Assembly: GCF_001186365.1 (NCBI RefSeq) | Contig: NZ_LDTZ01000019.1 | Span: forward strand, 124,001-188,000 | Length of the DNA: 64,000 bases | Source of the DNA: Gordonia jacobaea | GTDB taxonomy: Bacteria > Actinomycetota > Actinomycetes > Mycobacteriales > Mycobacteriaceae | Reading direction: 5' to 3' | Part shown: piece by piece, positions 8,019 to 17,579 of the stretch | How the letters are laid out: the number at the start of each line of letters is the position of its first letter | How positions within the stretch are numbered: the first letter of the stretch is position 1 | Made by a program: the position numbers and the translations under genes | Notes under the pieces: generated by a model | Told to the model about the DNA's origin: nothing | Seen by the model: only the letters and a program-made list of their open reading frames with translations | Database searches by the model: none

Positions 8019-8879
8019 ATGCCCGTCAGCGGAGCCGACCACTCCGGCGCCCCAGACACCCGCGCCCCAGACACCCCAGTCACGGACACCGCAGACACCC
8101 GCGGGGTGCTCTACCCCGCTCGCCTGCCCACCTTCGACCGCGTCGGCGCGCCCGACGACCTCTCGTCGATGGTCTCGTGGTTCTGGATACCCCAGTGGAG
8201 CCTTGCGCCCGGACGGACGTCGCGGCAGAACATTCTGCCGTTTCCCGCGTGCAACCTCGTCGTCGAACCTGATGCGGTGCTAATTGTCGGGCCGTCGACT
8301 CAGCGCACACACCGCGATCTGACCGGCTCCGGCTGGGCCGTCGGGGCATTGCTGCGACCCGCGGGCGCTGCCGCGCTCGACGTTTCGCCACGATCTCTGC
8401 GCGACACCGCGCAACCCTTCTGCGCGCCCGATCTGTTCCAATCTATCTCTGCAACAATGACTGTCGATCAACCCGACGTGTCCGATGCCGCGTCACACTT
8501 CGCGTCGTGGCTGCGTGAACACGCGACGCCGCCCCAGGAGTCGGCACTGCTCGCGAACGAGATGCAAGACCTGATCGCAGCGGATCGCAGCATCGTCCGC
8601 GTCGACGACCTCGCACGCGAGATGTCGATGTCGGTGCGCACACTGCAGCGCATCGCCGATCGCCACATCGGTCTCTCCCCATTGGCAGTCATCCGCCGAT
8701 ACCGATTGCAGGAGGCCGCGGAACGGCTGCGCGACGACCCGACGATCACCCTCGCCGACGTCGCCGCCGACCTCGCATACACCGATCAGGCGCACTTCTC
8801 CGCCGACTTCCGGCAGACCCTCGGCATGCCTCCAGGCGAATACCGCCGCGCCGTGGCCGAATCCGGTACGGACTCATGA
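8019..8879 (+). CDS. AraC-family transcriptional regulator
   Basis: 286 aa. A C-terminal AraC-type double helix-turn-helix spans about residues 185-280 (SMSVRTLQRIADRHIGLSPLAVIRRYRLQ-type first helix pair, then LADVAADLAYTDQAHFSADFRQTLGMPPGEYRR). The N-terminal part (WFWIPQW, FPACNLVVEP) resembles the uncharacterised sensor domain often paired with such regulators. Residues 8-28 are a low-complexity run of APDT/VTDT. It probably controls the divergent VOC gene or the kinase gene, which overlaps its end by 4 bp (ATGA). Confidence 0.85.
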   Translation: MPVSGADHSGAPDTRAPDTPVTDTADTRGVLYPARLPTFDRVGAPDDLSSMVSWFWIPQWSLAPGRTSRQNILPFPACNLVVEPDAVLIVGPSTQRTHRDLTGSGWAVGALLRPAGAAALDVSPRSLRDTAQPFCAPDLFQSISATMTVDQPDVSDAASHFASWLREHATPPQESALLANEMQDLIAADRSIVRVDDLAREMSMSVRTLQRIADRHIGLSPLAVIRRYRLQEAAERLRDDPTITLADVAADLAYTDQAHFSADFRQTLGMPPGEYRRAVAESGTDS

Positions 8880-10393
8880 ACGACACGGCACGAGCCGAGG
8901 ACCTGCTGGCCCAGGTCGGCGCCCTCGACCCTGACTCCCCGACCAGAAGCATCGTCACGCACGGCGCGGTGATCGTGCTCAACGGTCATCGCGCGTGGAA
9001 GCTCAAACGACCGGTTCGGTTGCGCTACTTCGACTTCAGTACGCCGGAGCGGCGTCGAGCAGCGCTTGACGCCGAACTCCGGCTCAATCGACGCTTCGCT
9101 CCCGGTCTCTATATCGCGGTCCACGCGATCCGACGCGCCCCAGACGGTTCGCTCTCGTTCGACGGCGCGGGAGAGATCGTCGACCACGTCCTGGAGATGA
9201 CGCGCTTCGACGACGACGCACTGATGGTCAACTACGCACATCCGGGTGGCCTCGACGACGACCTGCTGCAGCGACTCGCGATGCGCGTCGTCGAACTACA
9301 TCAGGGATCTGAGATCAGTGCGGATTCCCATGGTGCGCAACGATTGCAGGAGGTCGTCGACGGAAACCTCGCGAGCATGGCGGTGTTCCCGGAGATCATC
9401 GAACCCGTTGTGGCACAAAACCTCACCGACCGAATCACGGCACTCATCACAGAAAGTCGTGACCTCCTCGACGCTCGAGCACGCGGCGGACGCGTTCGCC
9501 ACTGTCACGGCGACCTGCATCTCGGGAACGTCGCGATCATCGACGGCGAGCCGATTCCGTTCGACTGCTTGGAGTTCGACGCGGAGCTTGCCACGACCGA
9601 CGTCCTCTACGATCTCGCGTTCCTCGTGATGGACCTGTGGGCGCGCGGGCTACGACACGAAGCCAACGTCGTCGCCAACACCTACTTCGATCATGCGACA
9701 TTCGATGGTTCTATCGACGACGAGGAGGCATTCCGCCTGCTGCCGGTACTGCTCGCGGTACGTGCCACCGTGCGCGCACACGTCGCGGCAGCCGAGCACG
9801 ACGTCGAACGCGCACACGAATACCTCGCGCTTGCACTGGGTTTCACCGACTTCTCGCTCCCGCAACTTGTCGCGATTGGCGGCGGTTCCGGTACCGGGAA
9901 GTCGACGATAGCGCGGGCGGTCGGAGGCAGTCTCGACCCCGCTCCGGGCGCCCGCATCCTCCGCACCGACGTACTGCGCAAACGTCTTGCGGGAGTAGGT
10001 ATCGCGGACAGGCTCCCGCGGTCGGCCTACACCGACGCCGCGCGGGCAGCGGTGTACACCGAGCTGTTCCGGCTCGCCGAAGCAGACCTGCGCGGCGGAA
10101 TGAGCGTCATCGCCGACGCCGTGTTCGGCCGAAGAAGTCAGTCCTCGGCAATAGCCGACGCAGCCGAGCGCGCGGGCGTCGACTTCACCGGAATCTGGCT
10201 GGAACTACCTGAGGCCGAGCGCATTTCACGTATCGAACATCGCGGACTCGACGCCTCGGACGCCGACGCGACTGTCGCACGCAGGCAGAGTGAGACGCTC
10301 GAACTGCCCGACGAGCGCTGGCGGCGCGTCGAGGCGTCGGGCGGCGTCGAATCCGTGGTCGCCGCGAGCGGGCTGGGTGCTGATCGCGGCTGA
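8876..10393 (+). CDS. Bifunctional aminoglycoside-phosphotransferase-like / P-loop kinase protein
   Basis: 505 aa with two kinase modules. The N-terminal half looks like the aminoglycoside/choline phosphotransferase fold (VKLKRPVR-type lysine region, HCHGDLHLGNV catalytic loop near residue 205, PFDCLEFD metal site). The C-terminal third starts with a Walker A loop GGGSGTGKST (about residue 340) and resembles gluconate/shikimate-type small-molecule kinases. The arrangement matches mycobacterial Rv2004c-like proteins, whose substrate is unknown. Its ATG overlaps the AraC gene stop (ATGA), indicating co-translation, and it converges on lysS with 17 bp between. Confidence 0.85.
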   Translation: MNDTARAEDLLAQVGALDPDSPTRSIVTHGAVIVLNGHRAWKLKRPVRLRYFDFSTPERRRAALDAELRLNRRFAPGLYIAVHAIRRAPDGSLSFDGAGEIVDHVLEMTRFDDDALMVNYAHPGGLDDDLLQRLAMRVVELHQGSEISADSHGAQRLQEVVDGNLASMAVFPEIIEPVVAQNLTDRITALITESRDLLDARARGGRVRHCHGDLHLGNVAIIDGEPIPFDCLEFDAELATTDVLYDLAFLVMDLWARGLRHEANVVANTYFDHATFDGSIDDEEAFRLLPVLLAVRATVRAHVAAAEHDVERAHEYLALALGFTDFSLPQLVAIGGGSGTGKSTIARAVGGSLDPAPGARILRTDVLRKRLAGVGIADRLPRSAYTDAARAAVYTELFRLAEADLRGGMSVIADAVFGRRSQSSAIADAAERAGVDFTGIWLELPEAERISRIEHRGLDASDADATVARRQSETLELPDERWRRVEASGGVESVVAASGLGADRG

Positions 10394-10410
10394 GGACGGC
10401 GTCTGGCAGC

Positions 10411-11949
10411 TCAGTCGCGCAGCGGCTTGACCAGCGGGAACAGGATTGTTTCGCGGATGCCCAGGCCGGTGAGCGCCATCAGCAGACGGTCGATGCCCAT
10501 GCCGGTGCCCGCCGTCGGGGGCATGCCGTACTCCATCGCGGCGAGGAACTCCTCGTCGAGTCGCATGGCCTCGTCGTCGCCGGCGGCAGCGAGGCGTGCC
10601 TGGTCGACGAAGCGCTCACGCTGGATGACCGGGTCGACGAGCTCGGAGTAGCCGGTGGCCAGCTCGAAGCCGCGGACGTAAAGGTCCCACTTCTCGACGA
10701 CGCCCGGCACGCTGCGGTGCGCGCGCACCAGCGGCGACGTCTCGACGGGGAAATCGCGCACGAACACGGGTTGCGAGAGTTTCTCGCCGACCATGTGCTC
10801 CCACAGTTCCTCGACGAGCTTCCCGTGACCGTAACCCTTGTCCTTGGGCACCTCGAGGCCGACGCGGGCGGCGATGGCGAGCAGCTCGTCGACGCTGGTC
10901 CCGGGATGCTCCGGGCCGCCGTCGGGAACGATCTCCTGGCCGAGCGCCTCCGAGAGCGACGGGTACATCTCCAACGAGGTCCACTCGCCGGAGAGGTCGT
11001 AGGTGGTGCCGTCCGGCATTTCCGGCGTGAGCGTGCCGATCGCGCCGAGTGCCACCTCCTGGATGATCTCGCGGGTCATCGTCGCGGCGTCGTCGTAGGT
11101 GCCGTAGGCCTGGTAGGTCTCGAGCATCGCGAATTCGGGCGAATGGGTGGAGTCGGCGCCCTCGTTGCGGAAGTTGCGGTTGATCTCGAAGACGCGCTCG
11201 ATTCCGCCGACCACGGCCCGCTTGAGGAACAGTTCCGGCGCGATACGCAGGTAGAGGTCGATGTCGAAGGCGTTGGAATGGGTCACGAACGGCCGTGCCG
11301 CCGCGCCGCCGTGCAGCGTCTGCAGCATCGGGGTCTCGACCTCGAGGAATCCTCGGGTGACGAGTGCCTTGCGCAGCTCGGCGATCACCGAGATACGGGT
11401 CCGCGCAGTCTCACGTGCTTCCGGACGCATGATGAGGTCGACGTAGCGCTGACGGACGCGCGTCTCCTCGTTCATCTCCTTGTGCGCAACCGGCAACGGG
11501 CGCAACGACTTCGACGCCATCGCCCAGTCGTCGGCCATCACCGACAGTTCGCCGGTACGCGAGCTGATGACCTCACCGTGGACGTAGACGATGTCGCCGA
11601 GGTCGACGTCGGACTTCCATCGCGCGAGCGACTCCTCGCCGACCCCGTTGAAGCTGATCATCGCCTGGAGCTGGGTACCGTCGCCCTCCTGCAGCGTGGC
11701 GAAGCACAGCTTGCCCTTGTTGCGCAGGAAGATCACACGTCCGGCGACGCCGACGTTCGTGCCCGTCTCGGTGCCCGCTTCGAGGTCGGGGTGTGCCTCG
11801 CGGATCTCGGCGAGGCTGTGCGTACGGCCGATCGACACCGGATAGGCCTCGCGTCCCTCGTCGAGGATGCGGTCGCGCTTCTCCCGACGGATACGCAGTT
11901 GCTCGGGCGTCTGGTCGTCGTTTTCGGTGGTCGAGGGGTGATCACTCAC
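10411..11949 (-). CDS. lysS: Lysyl-tRNA synthetase, class II
   Basis: 512-aa cytoplasmic enzyme that charges tRNA-Lys. An N-terminal OB-fold anticodon-binding domain (about 60-170: [14 protein letters not shown]) precedes the class II core: motif 2 [18 protein letters not shown] and motif 3 [15 protein letters not shown]; the C-terminus ends [11 protein letters not shown] as usual. GTG start at 11949 with only a weak GGGA upstream. In M. tuberculosis lysS lies close to coaX; here about 10 kb of catabolic genes separate them. Confidence 0.95.
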   Translation of the reverse strand: MSDHPSTTENDDQTPEQLRIRREKRDRILDEGREAYPVSIGRTHSLAEIREAHPDLEAGTETGTNVGVAGRVIFLRNKGKLCFATLQEGDGTQLQAMISFNGVGEESLARWKSDVDLGDIVYVHGEVISSRTGELSVMADDWAMASKSLRPLPVAHKEMNEETRVRQRYVDLIMRPEARETARTRISVIAELRKALVTRGFLEVETPMLQTLHGGAAARPFVTHSNAFDIDLYLRIAPELFLKRAVVGGIERVFEINRNFRNEGADSTHSPEFAMLETYQAYGTYDDAATMTREIIQEVALGAIGTLTPEMPDGTTYDLSGEWTSLEMYPSLSEALGQEIVPDGGPEHPGTSVDELLAIAARVGLEVPKDKGYGHGKLVEELWEHMVGEKLSQPVFVRDFPVETSPLVRAHRSVPGVVEKWDLYVRGFELATGYSELVDPVIQRERFVDQARLAAAGDDEAMRLDEEFLAAMEYGMPPTAGTGMGIDRLLMALTGLGIRETILFPLVKPLRD

Positions 11950-12012
11950 TCCCGAACCCTATCGGATCGGCTTTTCCCGCCGGTGCGGGACCGACGCCGC
12001 CCGGCGCTGCGG

Positions 12013-12927
12013 TCACACACCGGTCGGCGCCAACACGATGTCGAATCTAGTGCGCGACCAGCTACCGGTCACCACCCTGCCGTCGGGTGTCGGCGTCCCA
12101 GCGGGCTGTTCGACGAAGTCGTGCACGAGGGAGTCTTTCACTCCGAACACCGAATCAGAGCCCAGCAGCCGATCGCCGCGAACAAAGATGTGCGTCACGA
12201 GCGTGCGGCATCCCTCGTGCGACACCATGAAGTGCAGGTGAGATGCCCGCATCGGGGACCGACCGACCGCGGCGAGCATCTCACCGACCGGACCGTCGGC
12301 CGGGATCGGATACGGAGTGGGTGTCACGCCCCAGAACCGGTACGACCCATCCGCGCCGGTGAAGAGATGCGCGCGACCGGCGACCCGATCATCGTCGTAC
12401 TGCACGTCGTAGAAGCCGTCCTCGTCGGCCTCCCATACCTCCACCCGCGCGCCGTCGAGCGCGTTCCCGAGGTGATCGCGAACGGTTCCCTCGACCCAGC
12501 ACGGCTGACCCGACGCACCGGCCGCGATGTCGCCGCCGTCGGGTATCCGCGGCGAGTCGTCGACGAAGAACGGCCCGAACACCGTCGCCTCGGTCGCGTC
12601 GCCGTAGGCGGCGTTGTTCACGGCGATCGTTTGCATCGACGCGCCCAATACGTCGGAGAGCAGGATGAACTCCTGACGACGGTCATCGGTGATGTGTCCG
12701 GCGCGGGTGAGGAAGTCGATGGCGGTGCTCCATTCGGCCTCGGTGAGGCGGGTTTCCCGGATGAAAGCGTGCACGTGTTCGACAATGCCGATCATCAACT
12801 CCCGCAGCCTCGGATCGGCACAGTGTTCGAAGGAGGCCACGACGTCGGCGATGAGTTGCGCTTCGCGTCGCTGCTGCTCGTCGACCGAGTCGACGGCACG
12901 GTCCACAGTGGAGTCGGTGGTGCTCAT
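12013..12927 (-). CDS. Hydroxyquinol 1,2-dioxygenase (intradiol)
   Basis: 304-aa non-haem Fe(III) intradiol dioxygenase that opens hydroxyquinol to maleylacetate. The dimerisation helices ([31 protein letters not shown]) are followed by the catalytic beta-sandwich; likely iron ligands are the tyrosines in [15 protein letters not shown]-flanking segments and the histidines in [10 protein letters not shown] and [18 protein letters not shown] is typical of the hydroxyquinol rather than the catechol branch. The ATG at 12927 overlaps the maleylacetate reductase stop (ATGA) with AAAGGA upstream; an ATG at 12948 is less likely. Last gene of the catabolic operon. Confidence 0.88.
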   Translation of the reverse strand: MSTTDSTVDRAVDSVDEQQRREAQLIADVVASFEHCADPRLRELMIGIVEHVHAFIRETRLTEAEWSTAIDFLTRAGHITDDRRQEFILLSDVLGASMQTIAVNNAAYGDATEATVFGPFFVDDSPRIPDGGDIAAGASGQPCWVEGTVRDHLGNALDGARVEVWEADEDGFYDVQYDDDRVAGRAHLFTGADGSYRFWGVTPTPYPIPADGPVGEMLAAVGRSPMRASHLHFMVSHEGCRTLVTHIFVRGDRLLGSDSVFGVKDSLVHDFVEQPAGTPTPDGRVVTGSWSRTRFDIVLAPTGV

Positions 12928-13979
12928 GTGATCGGTGTTCCTTTCCATGCGCGGCGAAGCAGCGCTGCGAGGTTGACTTCGGTCAGCTCGACCGGGTTGC
13001 CGGCGGGCATGACGCCGATGATGGCGAGCGCAGCACGTTCGATTCCGGCTTCGGGCATACCGAGTTCGGCCAGTGAGCGCGGCGCATCCAAGCGCTGGTA
13101 GAGGTCGGCAAGTCCGTCATTGGCTGTGGACGAACCCAGCGCTCTGGAGATGCGGGTATTCGCGGCATCGTCGGCGGGTGCGTTGAGCGCCACGACGTGC
13201 GGCAGCACGACGGCATGGGTCTGCGCGTGGGGCAGGTTGAACATGCCGCCCAAGACGTGGCAGACCTTGTGGTGCAGCCCGGAACCCGCCGATGCGAACG
13301 CGACCGCGGCCAGATATGCGCCGTACAGGGTGCGCTCCCGTCCGGAGATTGCGCCGGGATCGTCGACGATCTCCCCCAGTCCATACGCCAGTGACCGGAT
13401 GGCCTCCTCGGCCAGCGCCTGATCGATCGGATCCGACCGCGGTGCCCACATCGAATCCACCCCGTGGGCCAGTGCATTCAGCCCGCTGGCCACCGCCATG
13501 TTTGACGGCATCGACGCGGTCAACGTCGCGTCGTAGATCACCGCGCGCGGCAGCACCCTCGGGTCGACGCCGGTGCTCTTCGTAGCGTTCTGCGTCATCC
13601 CCCACATATCGGTGGCCTCCGATCCGGCGAAGGAGGTAGGCACCGCGATGATCGGCAGCCCGGTGGTCAGCGCCACCGCTTTGGCCAGCCCGATTGCCGA
13701 CCCGCCGCCGACACTCATCACCGCATCGACATCGGCGATCTTGGCGCGCTCTCGTGCGGTGTCGGCGAGTTCGACGGGCACGTGCATGGTGACCTCATGC
13801 TGCCGAATCGCGACCGGCAGGCCCTCGGCGAGCCTGTCAGCGTGCCCGCCGGATGAGCCGATCAGCATCAACCGTCGGACCCCGAGCCGTTCCACTTCGT
13901 CTGACACCGCACGGGCTGCATCGTCGGGAGCGAACACCACTCGCTGAGGATTGCTGACGTGCACGAAACTCATCGTCAT
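12924..13979 (-). CDS. Maleylacetate reductase
   Basis: 351-aa iron-type alcohol dehydrogenase family enzyme reducing maleylacetate to 3-oxoadipate with NAD(P)H. Nucleotide-binding [13 protein letters not shown] near residue 95, [19 protein letters not shown], and the metal-ligand region HKVCHVLGG ... [12 protein letters not shown]. Its ATG at 13979 overlaps the upstream hydroxylase stop (ATGA); the open frame up to 14309 is antisense noise over that gene. Immediately followed by the hydroxyquinol dioxygenase, the usual pairing in resorcinol/hydroxyquinol operons (TsdCD in Rhodococcus, NCgl1112-1113 in Corynebacterium). Confidence 0.9.
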   Translation of the reverse strand: MTMSFVHVSNPQRVVFAPDDAARAVSDEVERLGVRRLMLIGSSGGHADRLAEGLPVAIRQHEVTMHVPVELADTARERAKIADVDAVMSVGGGSAIGLAKAVALTTGLPIIAVPTSFAGSEATDMWGMTQNATKSTGVDPRVLPRAVIYDATLTASMPSNMAVASGLNALAHGVDSMWAPRSDPIDQALAEEAIRSLAYGLGEIVDDPGAISGRERTLYGAYLAAVAFASAGSGLHHKVCHVLGGMFNLPHAQTHAVVLPHVVALNAPADDAANTRISRALGSSTANDGLADLYQRLDAPRSLAELGMPEAGIERAALAIIGVMPAGNPVELTEVNLAALLRRAWKGTPIT

Positions 13980-15766
13980 GTGCGGCACAGCAATTGGGTC
14001 ATGGCAGCACGCAGCGCGGCCTCCGGATCGGTCGGCAGGTCTTGTGACCGCCAGGCCACATGTTTGTCCGGCCGGATCAGCAGCGCACCGGCCTCGCCGA
14101 CTTCGCGCAGCCTGGCCCAGTCGAAGTAGAGGTCGGTCACCTCGCGTCCGGGCCCGATCACGATGGCCTCCAACGGGATTCCCATGGTCGCCGACACCTT
14201 CGCGGCAGCCTCCTCCCACTGCTCGCCTGCCACGCCGGTGATCAGGGTCCAGCGACGGTAGGGTGCAAGATCCATCGTGGCGAGCTTGGTGTTCTGATCT
14301 CCGACCCAAGCGTGCGGCAGGTGGGCACCAGGGCTGGTCGACATGACGTGATAAAGATCCGGATCGAGGCTCGGTGGTGGCGACGTTCCATCGGAGATGA
14401 CCGCGTCGGACTGATAGAACTGACCGAGTTCCACTCCGTGAGCGTTGAACTCGTAGTTCTTGGTCTCCATGGCGTCGACCAGTGCGGCGCGCATCGCGGC
14501 ACCTTCTGGGGTGTTCTCCTTGCGACGGTTCATGGCCGCAGCCATCTCTGCCGGGTCGGTCAGTCCCTCGATATCGAGTGCAGTGAAGATGTCTGCGAAC
14601 TCTCGCGCCGACCGATTCGCCCGTGTGACAATGCGTTTGGCGACCGGCGCCCGTTCAGCGGTGTAGGTGTCGAGCAGTCCCTGCCCGGCCTGACCGGACA
14701 GCACGGCGGCGATCTTCCACACCAGGTTGTAGGAGTCCTGGATGCTGGTGTTGGACCCCAGTCCGTTGCTGGGCGGATGGCGGTGCACGGCGTCGCCCAC
14801 GCAGAACACCCGTCCGCGCTGCAAATTCGTCGCATACATTTCGTTGACGCCCCAGAGGCTGTAGCCGGTGATCTCCGGTTCCAGATCCGGCATGCCGAGT
14901 AGATCGCGGACGATCTGGGTGGCGGCGGCATCGTCGAGAACCGGTGGCGGCTGGTTGATGTCGTAGCCCCACACGATCAGCCACTCGTTCCACGGCCGGA
15001 CCATCCGGACCAGTCCGGTGCCGATGCCACCGACGTTGGAGCCGGGCTGGATGACCCAGTAGAGGACACTCGGGCGGTGGTCGACGAGGGCGGCGATGTC
15101 GGCGGTGAAGGTGATGTTCATCGACCCGGCGATGTCCATCGCCCCCTCGAACGGCAGGTCGATGTCGGCGGCGATCTGCGAGCGGGCGCCGTCGGCCCCG
15201 ATCAAGTACTTGGCGCGGATGCGGTAACGGTGGGCGGTGAGTCGGTCGAGGACTTCGACGGTCACCCCGTCGTCGTCCTGGGTGTGCGAGAGGTACTCGG
15301 TGGAGAACCTGGCCTGCGTACCGCGAATCGTGGCGTTGCGCACCAGAATCGGCTCGAGGTAGGTCTGCGGGATATCCACCGTCAGGCATGGCGAAGCGAG
15401 CTGGTAGTCGGCCTCCCGGTCGGGACGGGTGCCCCAGGTGCGGATTCTGCCGATCTCCTCGCCGGCGATTGATGTGCAAAACACCGTGTCGCCGACGAGG
15501 TCGTGCGCGGTGGCGTCGACCAATACCTGGTCCTCGATGCCCAGGTCTCGAAAGACCTCCATCGCACGCTGATTGGTGATGTGCGCACGCGGCGTGTTGG
15601 CCGTCCAGCGGTACTTGGTGATCATGATGTTGTCGATGCCGAGTTCGCTGAGCATCAGCGACGCGGCCGCCCCGGACGGTCCGGATCCGACGACGAGCAC
15701 ATCGGTTTCGACCACCTGGCCGGTGGGTATCTCGGTCTGGGCCATGCCGTCGTCGAATGCAGGCAT
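13976..15766 (-). CDS. FAD-dependent phenol/resorcinol hydroxylase (TfdB type)
   Basis: 596-aa class A flavoprotein monooxygenase. Motifs: FAD-binding VVGSGPSGAAASLMLSELG at residue 20, NTPRAHITNQRAMEV, the DG motif LIGADGARS, and GDAVHRHPPSNGLGSNT, followed by a C-terminal thioredoxin-like domain. PSVLYWVIQPGS and VRMVRPWNEWL recall 2,4-dichlorophenol hydroxylase TfdB and corynebacterial resorcinol hydroxylase. With the two genes behind it, conversion of resorcinol (or another dihydroxybenzene) to hydroxyquinol is the most likely role. ATG at 15766 with AAAGGTGG upstream. A 110-bp gap containing a hairpin separates it from the upstream dehydrogenase gene, so it may head its own transcript. 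Confidence 0.85.
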   Translation of the reverse strand: MPAFDDGMAQTEIPTGQVVETDVLVVGSGPSGAAASLMLSELGIDNIMITKYRWTANTPRAHITNQRAMEVFRDLGIEDQVLVDATAHDLVGDTVFCTSIAGEEIGRIRTWGTRPDREADYQLASPCLTVDIPQTYLEPILVRNATIRGTQARFSTEYLSHTQDDDGVTVEVLDRLTAHRYRIRAKYLIGADGARSQIAADIDLPFEGAMDIAGSMNITFTADIAALVDHRPSVLYWVIQPGSNVGGIGTGLVRMVRPWNEWLIVWGYDINQPPPVLDDAAATQIVRDLLGMPDLEPEITGYSLWGVNEMYATNLQRGRVFCVGDAVHRHPPSNGLGSNTSIQDSYNLVWKIAAVLSGQAGQGLLDTYTAERAPVAKRIVTRANRSAREFADIFTALDIEGLTDPAEMAAAMNRRKENTPEGAAMRAALVDAMETKNYEFNAHGVELGQFYQSDAVISDGTSPPPSLDPDLYHVMSTSPGAHLPHAWVGDQNTKLATMDLAPYRRWTLITGVAGEQWEEAAAKVSATMGIPLEAIVIGPGREVTDLYFDWARLREVGEAGALLIRPDKHVAWRSQDLPTDPEAALRAAMTQLLCRT

Positions 15767-15782
15767 TGGTGGCCACCTTTCC

Positions 15783-15803
15783 ACGACCGGTCCGGCCGGT
15801 CGT
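15783..15803 (-). other. Hairpin between upper and lower parts of the catabolic operon
   Basis: ACGACCGG (15783-15790) and CCGGTCGT (15796-15803) pair perfectly around 5 nt, in the 110-bp gap upstream of the hydroxylase gene. It could be a partial terminator, a processing site or an mRNA stabiliser. Confidence 0.45.
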
Positions 15804-15876
15804 CTACGTTGTTTGTCGCTCGTGTCCCGAGAGGCACTGGCGAGAGATGAGTTGTGGTGAGCTAAGACGAAATCCG

Positions 15877-17025
15877 TCAGAACACGATGACCGGCTTGAT
15901 GACTCGGCCGCTCTTGGCCGCGGCGATCGCATCGTTGATCGCGTCCATATCGAAGGTGGTGACCAGCCGTTCCACCGGCAGATCACCGTTGCGCCAATGG
16001 TCGACGAGTTCGGGTATCACCTGGTTCGCGTCGCAGTCGCCGATCGCCACACCGGAGATGGAGATATTGCGGGCGATGAACATGGTGACATCGGTCGTGA
16101 ACGCGGTGCCCGGTGGCGGCGCGCCGATCACACCGCAGTGTCCGCCGGTGATCGTCGCCGCCATCGCGACGTCGAGAACTCCTGCCGCACCGCTGGTTTC
16201 GAGCGTCTGGTCGGCGCCGCCACCGGTGATGCGCTGAATCTCTTCGACGGAATCCGATGCCGACGGATCGATGACGTCGGTGGCACCGAGCTCGAGGGCC
16301 AGCTCGCGCCGCGAGGCGACCGGGTCCACACCGATCACCCGGTCGATGCCACGAATCCGGGCCGCCATCACGGCTCCGAGACCGACGGTGCCCAAGCCGA
16401 ATACCGCCAGGCTGTCCATCGGGCGGGTGGTCTGGGGATGAAGGACCGGCCCGGCGCCGGTGATGATGCCGCATCCCAGCGGCGCCGCGACCTCTGCCGG
16501 CACGTCATCGGCGACGACGATCGCAGTCGAGCGGGGCGCAAGAATCGTTGCAGCAAAGGAGGATTGACCGAACCAGTGCGAGTGGATCGGGCTGCCGTCC
16601 AGAGAGAACGCCGTTGTGCCGTCGGGTCGACCGCCTGCGATGTTCATCCCGAAGGCGTTGGCGCACGCCCAGTACCGACCGCGATCGCAGCTTCGGCAAT
16701 GTCCGCAGTGATCAATGGTCAGCACCACCCGATCACCGATACGCACATCGTCGACTCCCTCACCCACCGCTGTGACGGATCCGGTTCCCTCATGGCCGAG
16801 GACGATCGGGAACTGTGCCGGAAACTGTCCGTCGCGCGCGCTGAGATCGGTGTGGCAGATACCGCTCGCGGCCAGGTCGATCCGGAGTTCGCCTGCGGCC
16901 GGTGCGCCGATCTCCACCTCCTCGACTTTCAATGGCGCGCCGATGGTGGCGGCGACCGCGGCGCGCACCGTGCGTGATGGGCCTGCCGATTCGTCGGCGG
17001 CGGGGTCGGTGACGGAAACACTCAT
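15877..17025 (-). CDS. Zinc alcohol dehydrogenase, aryl-alcohol type
   Basis: 382-aa medium-chain dehydrogenase. Catalytic zinc site: Cys in GICHTDL, HE in LGHEGTG, and the Cys of PLGCGIITGAG; structural zinc cysteines in DHCGHCRSCDRGRYWACAN; Rossmann turn GLGTVGLGAV. It resembles benzyl/aryl-alcohol dehydrogenases. Start ATG overlaps the flavin reductase stop (ATGA). Within the cluster it may oxidise or reduce a side-chain alcohol of the aromatic substrate; the compound is unknown. Confidence 0.85.
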   Translation of the reverse strand: MSVSVTDPAADESAGPSRTVRAAVAATIGAPLKVEEVEIGAPAAGELRIDLAASGICHTDLSARDGQFPAQFPIVLGHEGTGSVTAVGEGVDDVRIGDRVVLTIDHCGHCRSCDRGRYWACANAFGMNIAGGRPDGTTAFSLDGSPIHSHWFGQSSFAATILAPRSTAIVVADDVPAEVAAPLGCGIITGAGPVLHPQTTRPMDSLAVFGLGTVGLGAVMAARIRGIDRVIGVDPVASRRELALELGATDVIDPSASDSVEEIQRITGGGADQTLETSGAAGVLDVAMAATITGGHCGVIGAPPPGTAFTTDVTMFIARNISISGVAIGDCDANQVIPELVDHWRNGDLPVERLVTTFDMDAINDAIAAAKSGRVIKPVIVF

Positions 17026-17579
17026 GACGACTCCTGTTTTGGTGTGGCGCTGTGTGATGCGGCGCTCCAGGCGCCGAAAGCGCTGCGGAAGAACAGCAAC
17101 GGCTCGGCGTCGGGATGGCCGTCAAGGGCAACTACTCGTCCGACGGATAGGAAGTGGTCACCGACGATGTGCTCGGCGTACAGCTCGCACTCGATGTGGG
17201 CGACCGCGTCGTCGAGCAGCGGTGCGCCGGTTTCACCGAGATGCCATGGCGCAAGCGCGAATCGGTCGATGCCGCGGCGTGCGAAACCCAGCGCGGTCGC
17301 CGATTGCGTGCTGGACAGCACGTTCACCGCGAACGACCCGCTATCCCGGATCGCAGGATAGGTCGACGACGTGGCCGCAGGCGCGAAAGCCACCAGCGGT
17401 GGGTCCAGCGACATGCTCATGAATGACTGGCAGGTCATGCCGACGTTCTCCCCGCTCCTGGAAGCGGTGATCACCACGACGCCGGAACAGAATCGCCCGA
17501 GAACGTCGCGGAACAGATCCGAATCGAACGGGTCGCGAGTTGGGCGAGCGGCACCTGCCCTGATGTCGAGCGCGGTCAT
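17022..17579 (-). CDS. Flavin reductase, partner of the HsaA-like monooxygenase
   Basis: 185-aa FMN-binding split-barrel reductase (HpaC/HsaB/DszD type): FRDVLGRFCSGVVVITA, GMTCQSFMSMSLDPPLVAF, SGSFAVNVLS and the late DHFLSVGRVVAL histidine-containing segment. It supplies reduced FMN or FAD to an oxygenase using NAD(P)H. Start and stop both overlap neighbours by 4 bp (ATGA), so it is translated together with the two dehydrogenases, two genes downstream of the oxygenase component. Confidence 0.88.
   Translation of the reverse strand: MTALDIRAGAARPTRDPFDSDLFRDVLGRFCSGVVVITASRSGENVGMTCQSFMSMSLDPPLVAFAPAATSSTYPAIRDSGSFAVNVLSSTQSATALGFARRGIDRFALAPWHLGETGAPLLDDAVAHIECELYAEHIVGDHFLSVGRVVALDGHPDAEPLLFFRSAFGAWSAASHSATPKQESS

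Noticed and set aside
11975-11990. Hairpin TCCCGC/GCGGGA between lysS and the dioxygenase as a terminator
   Set aside because: Only 6-bp arms, and the T-run is on the wrong side for the minus-strand transcript.
10717-13101. Long plus-strand open frame (794 codons) over lysS and the dioxygenase
   Set aside because: Antisense shadow of two convincing genes; codon pattern of high-GC third positions keeps the opposite frame open, and its translation is Arg/His-rich with no domain.
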